From Beauveria sp. NWAFU-1 (lineage: Eukaryota > Ascomycota > Sordariomycetes > Hypocreales > Cordycipitaceae), in contig JANBXD010000001.1 in assembly GCA_024472245.1 (NCBI GenBank), positions 2,480,001 through 2,544,000 on the forward strand: a stretch of 64,000 nucleotides of DNA, given 5' to 3'. Shown here one piece after another: positions 56,161 to 64,000 of this stretch (position 1 is its first letter; each line of letters opens with the position of its first letter). A program made the position numbers and the translations under genes. The notes under the pieces are model-generated. The model saw only the letters and a program-made list of their open reading frames with translations, was not told the DNA's origin and made no database searches.

Positions 56161-58355
56161 ATTGAAAAGTTGTAAGAATTGAGGATAGTAGTTGTTGAAA
56201 AAGGCTGCTTGCTGAAATGAAGTAGAAACTTGCTGATCACCTCTGGATTCGAGAGAAGACGTGGGCTATTTATCTTTCGAGGCACTTGTGGCCAAAATTC
56301 TTCAGCTTCGGCCAACCTAGCACTCGGTCTTCCTTTGGTGAGTCGGGCATGTCATGGTTGAGCAGTGCGAACAAGACATTACTACCTGCCCTTTCCAGAG
56401 CCAATGCGGAAGGCGAGTCGGCAGAAGCAAAGAAGTCTAATCAACAAGGAGGCAGTCGTACCGAGCACGTTTGTCATCCGTGCAGATGAGAGTGAATTCG
56501 GAAGGTCTTTGAGGTGATGGACTTGATGGCGGATCAATGGGACGGCCACATACTGCGACATTGAGTCTCTTGAGCTTCTGGATCAACGCTAGCTTCACGA
56601 TGATGGTGGAGTGGATTTGACTGGAATAGACGATGACCGAGAACGCCTCTCGATGTCTGGCGTGGAGTTGCATCTCGGTCATTTGCCGTCTCTCGGATAA
56701 TAGGGCAGACCTCATGGAAGCGGCACCATCTTTCAGACCTGAGATGACGGGCGTTCGATACCTGGCCATCATTGGTGTGGCTATCAAGATGGCTTACTCT
56801 TCAGTGGCTTGAGGCGTCGGCTGCGATTCCGCTATGACCAGGTTCTCCGCGAGGCAGCTGAGAGACCCTGACTCTTCAACAAGGCCCTCGACAGAGTACT
56901 GGCATACTGATACAATCCCGCCCCTGCTTGCCATGTACTGTTACAGCAAAGCTGGCGCCGCGTCGTGCCAAGAACTGGACCTCTTTGGTCGCACGACGAG
57001 AATGATGCGCATCACCTTCCCGTCTTGGTCCCCATGCCCGTTTTGCTGGCCCGCCGGGCCAAGGTGAGGCTTGGGTAGCAGCGCATATCTCCAAGACCAA
57101 GGACGGTAAATCCGGGCGGCGCCCCTTGGGTCTCGTGATGGTCGCAGCGGCCGTATGATGGGATGACACGCTTCCATTATAGACCTTGCCCCCAGCACAT
57201 ATACCACCCCCGTCGTCACCAAGGCTGCCCTTGCACCGCATTGCCGACTGGGGTGCAGCGCTCATCCCTACGGCCGCCAAGCAAATCGAGATGGACAGTT
57301 GCTATATTCGGAAAAGCTTCGAGGACGCGGGGGGTGGAAAAGAAAGCACGCGACCTTTAGATGGACAAAAGGACCAAGAACTCACTGTCTGACCCAAGTA
57401 CCTTGGCTTTTTTCAGCCAAAGCCAATAATGGCAGAGGCGCTCTTCAGCTGTTGCAGAGTCACATGAAAGGTGTGGCAAACCCAACGCGCCCATCTTTGC
57501 CCGACCAACTAGTATATGACTTTGCAGGTTTTTTTTTTTTTTTACATCTTAGTATGCTCGGAGGAAAAGGGGCGCGGGGGGGAAAGAGGGAAAAAGATGA
57601 CCTTCCCAAAGCGATGACGTGAAGGGACTATCCGCTGCATGCGACGTTCCAGCTTTTGTTTATTTTTAAGTATATAAATTAATCGTGGCTGATCAGCCTT
57701 CCCGGGGGTAGGTGGTCAGGCCGCCACCATCTCTCGTCATGGTGTGCAAATCATGTAACCTGCCGTTTCTTCTTATCGTTCACTCTTCCACGTATAGCGT
57801 GGGGGCAGAGATATTTTTCCCTGACGTCGGCTGGCCACATGCTATCTCGTAAGAGTGCCCCCCGATGCATAAAGGCGCAACCTCGGTGGCTGTCAGCCAC
57901 GCTAACAAAAAGCTCAGAATGTCTCAGCCTGGGGATGGGATGGCGGCGCCGTCCGACGGTAGATATTCCAGAGTCTAGATATATTGGTGAAAAAAAAACT
58001 GCCATGGCTGTCTCGTTGCTTGATGTTTGGGTCTGCGGTTCGGATCAGTTCTTGACTCGTATCGACAGCCGATCAGGAACATGCTGTTTACAAGGCATGT
58101 CTCATCTGTAGCTGCGGCGAGAGATATGCACGTGTAGCGTGGTGAAGAAGCAGGTCATGTACATGACGAAAGCGTGGAAGAAATTGGCGTCGTCTATGAG
58201 GACTGGTTTGCAAGATAGTCAGACACATTCTCTGCCGGTCGTGCATGCACCGCCGCCCCTCGGCGAAGGTAGGACCAGCTCATCAGCTACACGCATTTCG
58301 CCCAAAGTAGTTGCAACATTCTTCGCCATGATTTATTTGTATGTCGTGTTTTGGA
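56161..58355. other. Long upstream interval of the subtilase gene, no supported gene
   Basis: About 2.2 kb. It contains the subtilase promoter on the left. Frames on both strands near 56437-57280 are antisense to each other and lack known motifs. A T16-type homopolymer lies near 57528-57543 and an A/G-rich patch follows. The right end is the 3' region of the hydrolase gene. Confidence 0.55.
56266..56273 (-). promoter_or_regulatory. TATA-like element of the subtilase gene
   Basis: ATAAATAG on the minus strand, about 105 bp upstream of the ATG at 56160. Position fits a core promoter of an inducible secreted protease. Confidence 0.45.
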
Positions 58356-59767
58356 CTACATCTTGCTCTTTGACGGAGACAGCGCCTCATATGTTGCCAA
58401 CTCCAACTCGTCGTACAACTTTGCCACAACTGGATCACCATTTGGGCGAATATTGACTACCAGCACCGCTGCGATGCCCGTTCTGATATCGATCCACTGC
58501 CAGAGTGTTAGCAATCTTGATTAGAGTCAAACAGTTCAAGGCGCTTCAATATTTACCCATCGGCAGTTGTGCATCCCGCTCCAGGCCATGCTGCCCGCTC
58601 GTCGCTTGCCAGGAACGTCTACCATGTTAAGGAGTCCGCCAAGGCCGTGGTTGAGCGGTATCGGATCGCCGGTGAATTCCGGCGCAAATGTGTTGTGCAC
58701 CGAGGGGTGGAAAGCCACGACTTCGAGGTAGCCAGCCTTGGCGTCGTCGAGCTGCGGCCTGAGCATCTCCTGGACCGTCCCGCTCTTCAGCATCTTTGCG
58801 GCGAGCAGTCCGCGCAAGAACGCGGCATAGTCGTGCGCCGTGGTGAACAGGCCGCCGCCGCCGCTGTCGACCTCGTGGTCCGTCGGCATCACCCACGTCG
58901 AGGCGTCGCCGAGCTCGCCCGTCTTGGGATTGCGCACGGCTGCCCGGACGGTGCGGTTCGCCGTCTGCGGGAGCAGGGCGCGGCGGAACCCGGAGTCGCT
59001 CATGCCGAGCGGGCGGAAAATGTGCTCGCCCATGTAGTCGTTAAGCGTGCGGCCCGTCACGGCCTCGAGCACCAGCCCGGCCCAGTCCGTGTTGACGCCG
59101 TAGCCCCAAGACTCGCCGGGAGCGAAGCGTAGTGGCGTCGACACTTCCTCGCGTGACCAGCTCATGCGCCATACCGGGCGCTTCTGTTGGCGCGACCACT
59201 TGAGCAGTAAGGGGTCGGCAAACTCGTAGCTAAAGCCAGCCGTGTGTGTGAGAAGTTGGCTAACAAGTGTGTTGGCTGGTCAGTACGTTTGACATTGTGT
59301 CTTGGGGCTATCAGGGCACATTTCTGCCTACCGCAACGTGATGGGGTTCTTGTTTTCTTCCATCACAGGCTTGTCGTTGTCGTCAAAGTCGACCAGGATC
59401 TGCACCTCGGCGAGATATGGCACGACGGGGCGCAGGTCTTGGTCCAACGAGAGCTTGCCATTCTCTACCAGCTGAAGGAGCGCAGTCGCTGTGAGAAGCT
59501 TGGTGAGAGAGGCAACCCAACTAAACGACTTGTCTGTAAAGGGCGCCGAAGACGTCTCCGCGCTTATGCGTCCAGAAGAACCAGAGTAGATGACACCTTG
59601 AGAGACTCGTCAGTGATCATTTACTCCCAATGAAGCACGAATCCATCAGTGCGAAGAAGCCCCTCACCATTGCGGTCCGTTACGACAAAGGAAGCTCCGT
59701 AGACCTTGTCCTTTGTATCATGGCCCTCAGCAGCATAGTTGTAAAGGACTCGGTCGATCTTGTCCAT
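58356..59767 (-). CDS. Beta-lactamase-fold serine hydrolase (class C-like esterase/transferase)
   Basis: Minus-strand exons 59767-59668, 59596-59332, 59259-58557 and 58496-58356 encode 402 aa. The nucleophile motif SLTK (SxxK) has Ser63 and Lys66, within FSWVASLTKLLTATALLQLV. The second motif is near WGYGVNTDWAGLVLEAVTG with the usual Tyr, and LLTHTAGFSYEF is the conserved loop of the family. The C-terminal block GSMAWSGMHNCRWWIDIRTGIA corresponds to the region of the third (KTG-like) motif, here HNC-type. Fungal members include esterases and acyltransferases such as LovD as well as uncharacterised enzymes; true beta-lactam cleavage is unlikely. There is no signal peptide, so it is probably cytosolic. 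No synthase gene lies nearby. Substrate unknown. Confidence 0.88.
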
Positions 59768-60116
59768 GGCCGCGATTGTCAGATGGGTTTTCCTTTGAAA
59801 CAAAGAAATGACTCGATACCGCTATTTCAGGATAGCCGGCCTACAGAAATGAAGGAATTGAGTTGACGCATGCTGGATTCTGGGGAAATGACCGGCGTCG
59901 AGATAGTGCCTCGGCTAACTCCACAACTCCACCATAGTCTGGCTTGGAACCGGAAACCGGGATTAAACAACAACCGTTCGTTCACTGGGGAATGTTAAGG
60001 CATAAATGTGAGGCTTATACAGCGTCTGCGTCTGAAGACTTCATTGTGAGTTAGAGTTCATCACAAACAATATGTGACACGGTGCACTTCAAAGATGTAT
60101 ACGGAGCGCTGGAAGA
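59768..60116. other. Spacer between hydrolase promoter and permease 3' end
   Basis: 349 bp. No gene seen. It contains the hydrolase promoter and the permease terminator region. Confidence 0.6.
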
Positions 60117-61670
60117 CTACTTGCCAAAGTGCTTCAGCTCTAGGTAGCGCGCCGGAAGATAACTCAAAGCGGTCACAACAAAGGTGAATTCATTTGCAAC
60201 GTCGCCACCATTGTCTCCGATGAGCCTGGCCAAGGGACCGATGAACCAAGTCTGGCTCATACCCATGCACCAGGCCACGACGCCCAGTCCAAAGGCCACC
60301 GATGCCCCGATTCCGTGGGGAAGCCGGCTTGGGGTGTTCCACCCATCCAGATCATAGCTGGCGAAATTGGCTTTACGAAAGATGTAGTGCTCTTCAAGGA
60401 TGATGACAATGTATGACGTGCACCAATAGCCGAGCAGGGAGAGGAAAGACTGGAGGTACTGGTTCAGCTGTTCACGTCCGCCGAGAGCGAGCGCAAGGAT
60501 GCAGACCAGGGACAAGAGCATCCACAGAAAGCGCGGCACGAGAGAAAACGGGCGCGAGATTTGCTGAAACGACAGCGCCGCGCTATAAATCCCGATTACG
60601 TTGGTGTTGATGCCGGACAGCACAAGAAGGGTAAGGAGGAACTTGGCGAAGCCGCGAGGATACAAAGACTCCTGGATCACGTAACCCAGGCCCCTTTGGT
60701 ACGCTGCGTCCCAGTCGGGTCGAACGTTGAGGGCCGAGGAGACGACGCAGCCCGCAACCATACCAATCGAAGTGGGAATGGCAATGCCAAAGGCCGTCAT
60801 GAAAAAGACCTTGACGCGGCTAACGTCGGCATGATAGTGGACATAGTAGTCGCTAGCAACGGTGGCCCAGGACGCGCTGGAGCCGTAGACAACAGCGATG
60901 AGGCTGAGGACGCCACCAGCCAAGTTGGCGCCAACCGCCGTCGCCGGTGTCGTGTTGTCGGCGTACCTGCCCGTCTCGGCAAAGATGATGACGAAGATGA
61001 CGAAGAAGATGATCCAGGCGTAGCGCTCGTAGACGAGAATGGCATTGAGGCCGACAAGGGAGATGAACCAGGCGACGACGGCCAGGATGACGATGCCCAG
61101 CACGAGCGACACGCGGCCATCCGACACGGCCGTCAGCGCCAGCCCGCCCGTGATGCACGACACGGCCGCCCAGCCGAGCTGCTGGATGCAGTTGAGCACG
61201 GCAATGACCTTGCTCGGCCACCAGCCAAACGAGAAGCGCGAGACGCTCATCTGGCGCAGGCCCGTCGCCGCGCCAAACGTGGCCGCCGCGCCGACGACGG
61301 CCCCGCCGAGCATCGACACCAGGATGGTAATCAAAAGCGTCTGGCGCAGGTCCAAGCCGAAGCCGCGGCCGAGGAAGCCCGTCGCAAAGCACGACGTGTT
61401 CATGGTGCCGCTCGCCCACAGCAGCGCCATGGACAGCTGCTCGTGCCAGGGCACCACCTGCTGGCGGTCCTCGGCGCGCTTGCGCTCAATGGCGTTGGAC
61501 TCGACGCCGAGCTTCTTGTCCATGCGGGCCTCGAAGTGACGGAGGCGCGCGAGCAGGCCGGGCGGCGGTCGGGCGGTCGTTTCGTCGGAGAGCTTGGGAT
61601 CCTTTTCGCCGGCGGCGCCAGTGGCATCGAGGGAGGGCCTCCTCGTGCGGCCGCTTTCTAGATCGGCCAT
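60117..61670 (-). CDS. Purine-cytosine permease family transporter (NCS1)
   Basis: A single exon on the minus strand, 517 aa from the ATG at 61670 (MADLESGRTRRPSLD). An open frame continues upstream but without conserved sequence. The cytosolic N-terminus contains KLGVESNAIERKRAEDR, a signature of fungal Fcy-type permeases, followed by about twelve helices: LLWASGTMNTSCFATGFLGR (helix 1), GLRQMSVSRFSFGWWPSKVIAVLNCIQQLGW (helix 3) and SWATVASDYYVHYHAD (helix 6 region). The match is to the cytosine/adenine/vitamin B6 branch (Fcy2, FcyB, Tpn1) rather than the uracil/allantoin branch. It would be a plasma-membrane proton symporter for purines, cytosine or a related compound. Confidence 0.9.
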   Translation of the reverse strand: MADLESGRTRRPSLDATGAAGEKDPKLSDETTARPPPGLLARLRHFEARMDKKLGVESNAIERKRAEDRQQVVPWHEQLSMALLWASGTMNTSCFATGFLGRGFGLDLRQTLLITILVSMLGGAVVGAAATFGAATGLRQMSVSRFSFGWWPSKVIAVLNCIQQLGWAAVSCITGGLALTAVSDGRVSLVLGIVILAVVAWFISLVGLNAILVYERYAWIIFFVIFVIIFAETGRYADNTTPATAVGANLAGGVLSLIAVVYGSSASWATVASDYYVHYHADVSRVKVFFMTAFGIAIPTSIGMVAGCVVSSALNVRPDWDAAYQRGLGYVIQESLYPRGFAKFLLTLLVLSGINTNVIGIYSAALSFQQISRPFSLVPRFLWMLLSLVCILALALGGREQLNQYLQSFLSLLGYWCTSYIVIILEEHYIFRKANFASYDLDGWNTPSRLPHGIGASVAFGLGVVAWCMGMSQTWFIGPLARLIGDNGGDVANEFTFVVTALSYLPARYLELKHFGK

Positions 61671-62586
61671 GTTTGTTTGTGACGGGAAGTCGACGGCGAT
61701 GTGTGCACAAGGTGCACAGCGGCGGAGAGATTTTGCCGTGGCGCAAGAACAATTACGTCGCTGAGACAAGACAAATCAGAGTCAGTGTCTCGGCCGATTA
61801 CGGCAGGAAGGAGTGGGGCACCATCACCATGACATCGTGAGGATGCTACGAAGCTCGGATTTAGAATGTAGTTATAACTACTTGTATTTTAAGGGAGTTG
61901 GTTTGCAAAATCTCTAGAGTAAATATTGTACATATACAACTTTTTTTTCCTTTTTAAATTCAGAGATTCTGCTCATCCGCCAGTAACACGGTCAGATGTC
62001 GTGTGTAAGCAAATATGCTGAGCATTTCCCCGGAGCCAAACAACTGCCTCTTAAATTGAACAAGTCTTTTGTTGGACGCTTCAAAGATTCGTCTCGGACT
62101 GAGCGTATTGATGCCATGGCCAAGGCTCAACTACAGTATTTCGGTAGCCACGACGAGGCGCTCAACTTCCAGGGCCAAAAGCGGGTCAGCATAAGCACCA
62201 ATGCAATTGATCATCTGTACCGCAAACGTAATGACTTCATTATCTCCCAAAATTGAGGCTGATGGAGCTAAAGGGTCCGTCACTACAAACTAGTTCGGTA
62301 TTGAGTAAGCCCAACTTGATCCTCTACGCCCTGCCAACAATACTCCAACAGTGGATTGAGTGGCTAAGCAGCCTGCACAGCCTTGTAAATCACCACTCAT
62401 CAGCCTCTCTTGATCTGCCTAAATGCGTCAACCTTGCGCCACCTACAAAGTTGAATACAGGATGTGATAAGCCCACCAGCCTCAGATTATTGCTTGGTAT
62501 AAATACAAGAAATTTCCGCCAAGACAGCAAATTTGTCCAACAACATATGCCAGATAAACAGCAATATTCACCAACATTGCAACAAA
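61671..62586. other. Intergenic interval with one small doubtful frame
   Basis: About 900 bp. An 86-codon frame at 61996-62256 (plus) has no recognisable motif and is listed separately. The sequence before 62587 (TATAAATAC at about 62497) is the likely promoter of the following gene. Confidence 0.5.
61996..62256 (+). CDS. Small hypothetical protein, doubtful
   Basis: 86 aa starting MSCVSKYAEHFPGAK, Lys-rich, with no signal peptide, membrane segment or known domain. It could be a fragment of a larger decayed gene. Only the open frame supports it. Confidence 0.2.
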   Translation: MSCVSKYAEHFPGAKQLPLKLNKSFVGRFKDSSRTERIDAMAKAQLQYFGSHDEALNFQGQKRVSISTNAIDHLYRKRNDFIISQN

Positions 62587-63393
62587 ATGGGTCTTCTTTC
62601 TTCACTAAAATCCAAGGCTGGGATTCACAAGTCAGAGAGTGACTGCACCTCCGAGTCTTCTGCCGACGACAAAGAAACTCAGGGCTTTCAAAAAGCTACA
62701 GCACCGTCCAGCAGCTTCCTCGCCACCAGCAGCCTGGACGTCCATGCTATCGGCTACGACACGAATCAGGCCCTCCACGGCAAGACGCTGGAGAACATCT
62801 CTGTCCACCGTGTGGAGTCTGGACAGATCGAATATGTATCCCTACGCCAAAAGAAGAACTCCAACTCATGCGCGCTGGTCCGGGCGTCGGATCAAGACCG
62901 CACTCTCATCTCCACCATCTACCGCATCGGCCCCGGCAGACATCCCAAAATGCACATCCTGCCAGACAAGGCCAGAGTCACCGTCGATGCGGCCCTGCAC
63001 GACAAGGGCATCCCCGGCGAGGAGGTCGAGGTCAAGAGCCGCTCCTTTGCCTCGCGCGCGCAAGTCTTTGACACGGCGCTGGGAAAGTTCCAGTGGCGCT
63101 ACGGCGGCCGCGAGGAGGAGAGAGCGTGCAACGCCGATTCGCTTCTGCTCATGGAGGGGGCTGACGGCAACCGGGTCGCCCAGCTCATCCGCAACGCGGA
63201 GCTCCGCACCGCCGGCACACCACGGTACTCGGGCGGCAACGGGGGCCGCTTAATGATTGACCTGCACGAGTGGGAAAATAGCGACAAGGCTTGCGCAGCG
63301 GGGGTAGAAGCGTTTGCTGTCGCTAGCTGTATACTGATGCTGAAAAGGGAGGCGGATCGCTTCATCGACAATACCGTCGCCGCTGTGGTATAG
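62587..63393 (+). CDS. Hypothetical protein, possibly N-myristoylated
   Basis: A single exon of 268 aa. The ATG at 62587 is chosen because it is downstream of a TATAAATAC element (about 62497) and opens MGLLSSLK, which fits the N-myristoylation consensus (Gly2, Ser at position 6). The first 60 residues are Ser/Thr/Lys-rich and probably disordered. The rest is a beta-rich domain: SLRQKKNSNSCALVRASD, STIYRIGPGRHPKMHI, SRAQVFDTALGKFQWRYGG, NRVAQLIRNAELRTAG, ending in a hydrophobic helix ACAAGVEAFAVASCILMLKREADRF. The pattern FQWRYGGRE followed by a strand resembles the LURP-one/tubby-like fold met in many uncharacterised fungal proteins, but this is an impression only. Function unknown. Confidence 0.75.
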   Translation: MGLLSSLKSKAGIHKSESDCTSESSADDKETQGFQKATAPSSSFLATSSLDVHAIGYDTNQALHGKTLENISVHRVESGQIEYVSLRQKKNSNSCALVRASDQDRTLISTIYRIGPGRHPKMHILPDKARVTVDAALHDKGIPGEEVEVKSRSFASRAQVFDTALGKFQWRYGGREEERACNADSLLLMEGADGNRVAQLIRNAELRTAGTPRYSGGNGGRLMIDLHEWENSDKACAAGVEAFAVASCILMLKREADRFIDNTVAAVV

Positions 63394-63721
63394 ACTTGAT
63401 AGATTTGACATTGTCGGACCAACAGATTCGCTGATTATGCCCAACGTAATGTGTATATATGTGTGTTTCGGGTTTATGGTAGTTTTTACGCATTTTAATC
63501 ATCTCACCTTGATCAGAACCTGAGCACAGGGTGATTTAAGCTTTAAATTCTTGGAAATTCAGACTTCTGTTGTCGAGCCAGTGGTGTGCTACTCCGCTGT
63601 CGCCGGCTGTTGTCTACAGACCTGATTAGAGTCGTCCTATGCACTCTGCATGCGCGGCTTCATAATCATACATCGAGTTGATATTAACTATTTTATTGAA
63701 AAACTCCCCGAGTCCTCGAGT
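63394..63721. other. Spacer between orphan gene and truncated dehydrogenase
   Basis: 328 bp, convergent 3' regions, no gene seen. Confidence 0.6.
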
Positions 63722-64000
63722 TTAGATGACGAGTTCATTAGCGAAGCAATTAAAAGGCTGCGTGTATAGATGCCAAAGCGTCTCAGCGACACGCGCGCCC
63801 CCATCCGCGCCTGCATTAGGTGTCTTGCTTCCCGCCACAGCGCCCTTGTTGAACTTGACATGCGCAACATGAATAGACTTTTTTCCATACTCCCTTCCAA
63901 GACTGCGGCTCAGCGCGACGAGCGCATTCTCCACAATCTTGTCGCTCCTCGAAGCGCCAGCGCATCCGACAAACGCCAGCGTCGCGGGAAATTCGGCGTG
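63722..64000 (-). CDS. C-terminal part of a short-chain dehydrogenase-like protein (cut by window edge)
   Basis: 93 codons to the stop at 63724-63722; the 5' part lies beyond the window. The segment TLAFVGCAGA followed by NALVALSRSLGREYGKKSIHVAHVKFNKGAV matches the strand beta5, helix alphaF and strand beta6 region of SDR proteins (usual ALxALAxSLARExGxxGIHVAHV). At the catalytic YxxxK positions, aligned from the helix, this protein has Asp and Glu (within RSDKIVEN). It may be a non-catalytic or differently acting SDR, or the alignment is off by a small gap. Substrate unknown. Confidence 0.72.
   Translation of the reverse strand, partial: HAEFPATLAFVGCAGASRSDKIVENALVALSRSLGREYGKKSIHVAHVKFNKGAVAGSKTPNAGADGGARVAETLWHLYTQPFNCFANELVI

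Noticed and set aside
60561..61661. 366-codon plus-strand frame antisense to the permease
   Set aside because: Arg/Ala/Asp-rich mirror of a GC-rich membrane protein gene; the permease frame is clearly the real one.

Overview
The window looks like a filamentous ascomycete chromosome, most probably a sordariomycete of the order Hypocreales. The protein-coding genes carry short introns (about 50 to 100 nt, GT...AG, with CTAAC-type branch sites). Fungus-specific families are present: Zn2Cys6 regulators, a PTH11/rhodopsin-like membrane protein, a Vps17-type retromer subunit and a fused gephyrin-type molybdopterin enzyme. The left end carries an AT-rich block with the signature of repeat-induced point mutation (RIP). 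A trypsin-like protease and a proteinase K/Pr1-like subtilase are compatible with an insect- or nematode-associated or saprotrophic Hypocreales. No closer placement is possible from sequence alone.

Layout. 1-2335 is a RIP-degraded LTR retrotransposon, cut by the window edge. 2336-12200 is gene-poor and accessory, with only a secreted trypsin-like protease and a PTH11-like membrane protein. 12.2-40.6 kb is a dense conserved block: U2 snRNP A', a Dpb3-like histone-fold protein, CLC chloride transporter, TMEM42-like protein, TFIIA gamma, V-ATPase c'', fused MogA-MoeA (gephyrin), NCS-1, an Rkm5-like lysine methyltransferase, a Zn2Cys6 factor divergent from an MFS exporter, COP9 subunit 6, two near-identical intron-containing tRNA-Phe genes, Vps17, Bcp1 and chorismate mutase. 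40.6-46 kb holds a wrecked LaeA-type methyltransferase, an RBR ubiquitin ligase with a membrane-spanning insert inside its IBR domain, and a carnitine/acylcarnitine carrier. 46-60 kb is again loose and accessory: a cysteine-heptad coiled-coil orphan, a gene broken by two in-frame stops, a tRNA-Pro, a regulator remnant, a secreted subtilase and a beta-lactamase-fold hydrolase. 60-64 kb carries a purine/cytosine permease, an orphan cytosolic protein and the C-terminal end of a short-chain dehydrogenase-like protein.

How genes relate. There is no biosynthetic cluster. The clearest functional pairing is the Zn2Cys6 regulator and the DHA2-type MFS exporter, which share a 752-bp divergent promoter. 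Several housekeeping genes are head-to-head (Dpb3-like/CLC, TFIIA gamma/VMA16, gephyrin/NCS-1, Vps17/BCP1) and others converge closely (BCP1/ARO7, 85 bp apart). Most genes here are spliced; exon boundaries below were set by eye from splice sites, reading frame and family similarity, and none is supported by transcript data. I did not find one convincing new multi-gene system. The strongest oddities are single loci: the IBR-embedded membrane insert, the cysteine-heptad orphan, the double-nonsense gene, the trypsin with an altered catalytic pocket, and the RIP-erased Gag zinc knuckle.
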